From the NCBI GenBank assembly GCA_949286815.1, contig CASEEB010000265.1, positions 1 to 5,229 on the forward strand: 5,229 bases of DNA, in the 5' to 3' direction. Below the pieces are notes generated by a model. The model made no database searches. It was given only the letters and a program-made list of their open reading frames with translations, and was not told the DNA's origin. This stretch comes from an uncultured Eubacteriales bacterium. GTDB lineage: Bacteria; Bacillota; Clostridia; Oscillospirales; CAG-272. The translations under genes were made by a program, and so were the position numbers. Positions 5,204 through 5,229 of this stretch are shown piece after piece. Position 1 is the first letter of the stretch. Each line of letters begins with the position of its first letter.

Positions 5204-5229
5204 ACTGTTGAATCTTTGCTTCATTTTTA

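Noticed and set aside
4874..5224. 116-codon minus-strand open frame overlapping the lipoprotein gene
   Set aside because: The plus-strand gene has a signal peptide, lipobox and strong ribosome binding site; the minus-strand product has none of these.

Overview
The window looks like chromosomal DNA from an anaerobic member of the Bacillota (Clostridia, perhaps an Oscillospiraceae-like lineage). This rests on strongly AT-rich intergenic DNA around moderately GC-rich genes, a textbook AAGGAGG ribosome binding site, TTGAAA/TATAAT promoters with extended -10 elements, a Gram-positive style lipoprotein, and an ene-reductase carrying a predicted oxygen-sensitive [4Fe-4S] cluster. The taxonomic call is inference; no rRNA or marker gene is present.

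Layout. Positions 1-60 hold the last 19 codons of an unidentified plus-strand gene. A long hairpin with U-tracts at both ends (216-279) acts as a shared bidirectional terminator. Positions 352-4240 are a complete three-gene minus-strand operon, read right to left: an Old-Yellow-Enzyme (OYE) type FMN/[4Fe-4S] ene-reductase (4240-3017), a short-chain dehydrogenase/reductase (SDR; 2979-2245) and a fumarate-reductase-like FAD flavoprotein (2235-352). Its promoter is a near-consensus site at 4290-4318. The 324-base AT-rich region 4241-4564 is a divergent control region, also holding plus-strand promoters and a 7-bp dyad for a secreted lipoprotein gene (4565-5203). The final 26 bases hold nothing recognisable.

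How the genes may work together. The operon contains three reductase types, for a C=C bond next to a carbonyl (OYE), for a carbonyl/alcohol (SDR), and for a second C=C or C-C oxidation/reduction (FAD flavoprotein). The same three classes make up the reductive equol pathway (daidzein, dihydrodaidzein and tetrahydrodaidzein reductases) and overlap with bile-acid/steroid (bai) reductive chemistry. The best hypothesis is therefore a compact cytoplasmic module that stepwise reduces or oxidises an unsaturated cyclic or enone-like small molecule. The substrate cannot be read from the sequence, and there is no transporter, regulator or ferredoxin gene in the operon. The start codons of the SDR and flavoprotein genes should be moved inward from the longest ORFs on ribosome-binding-site evidence.
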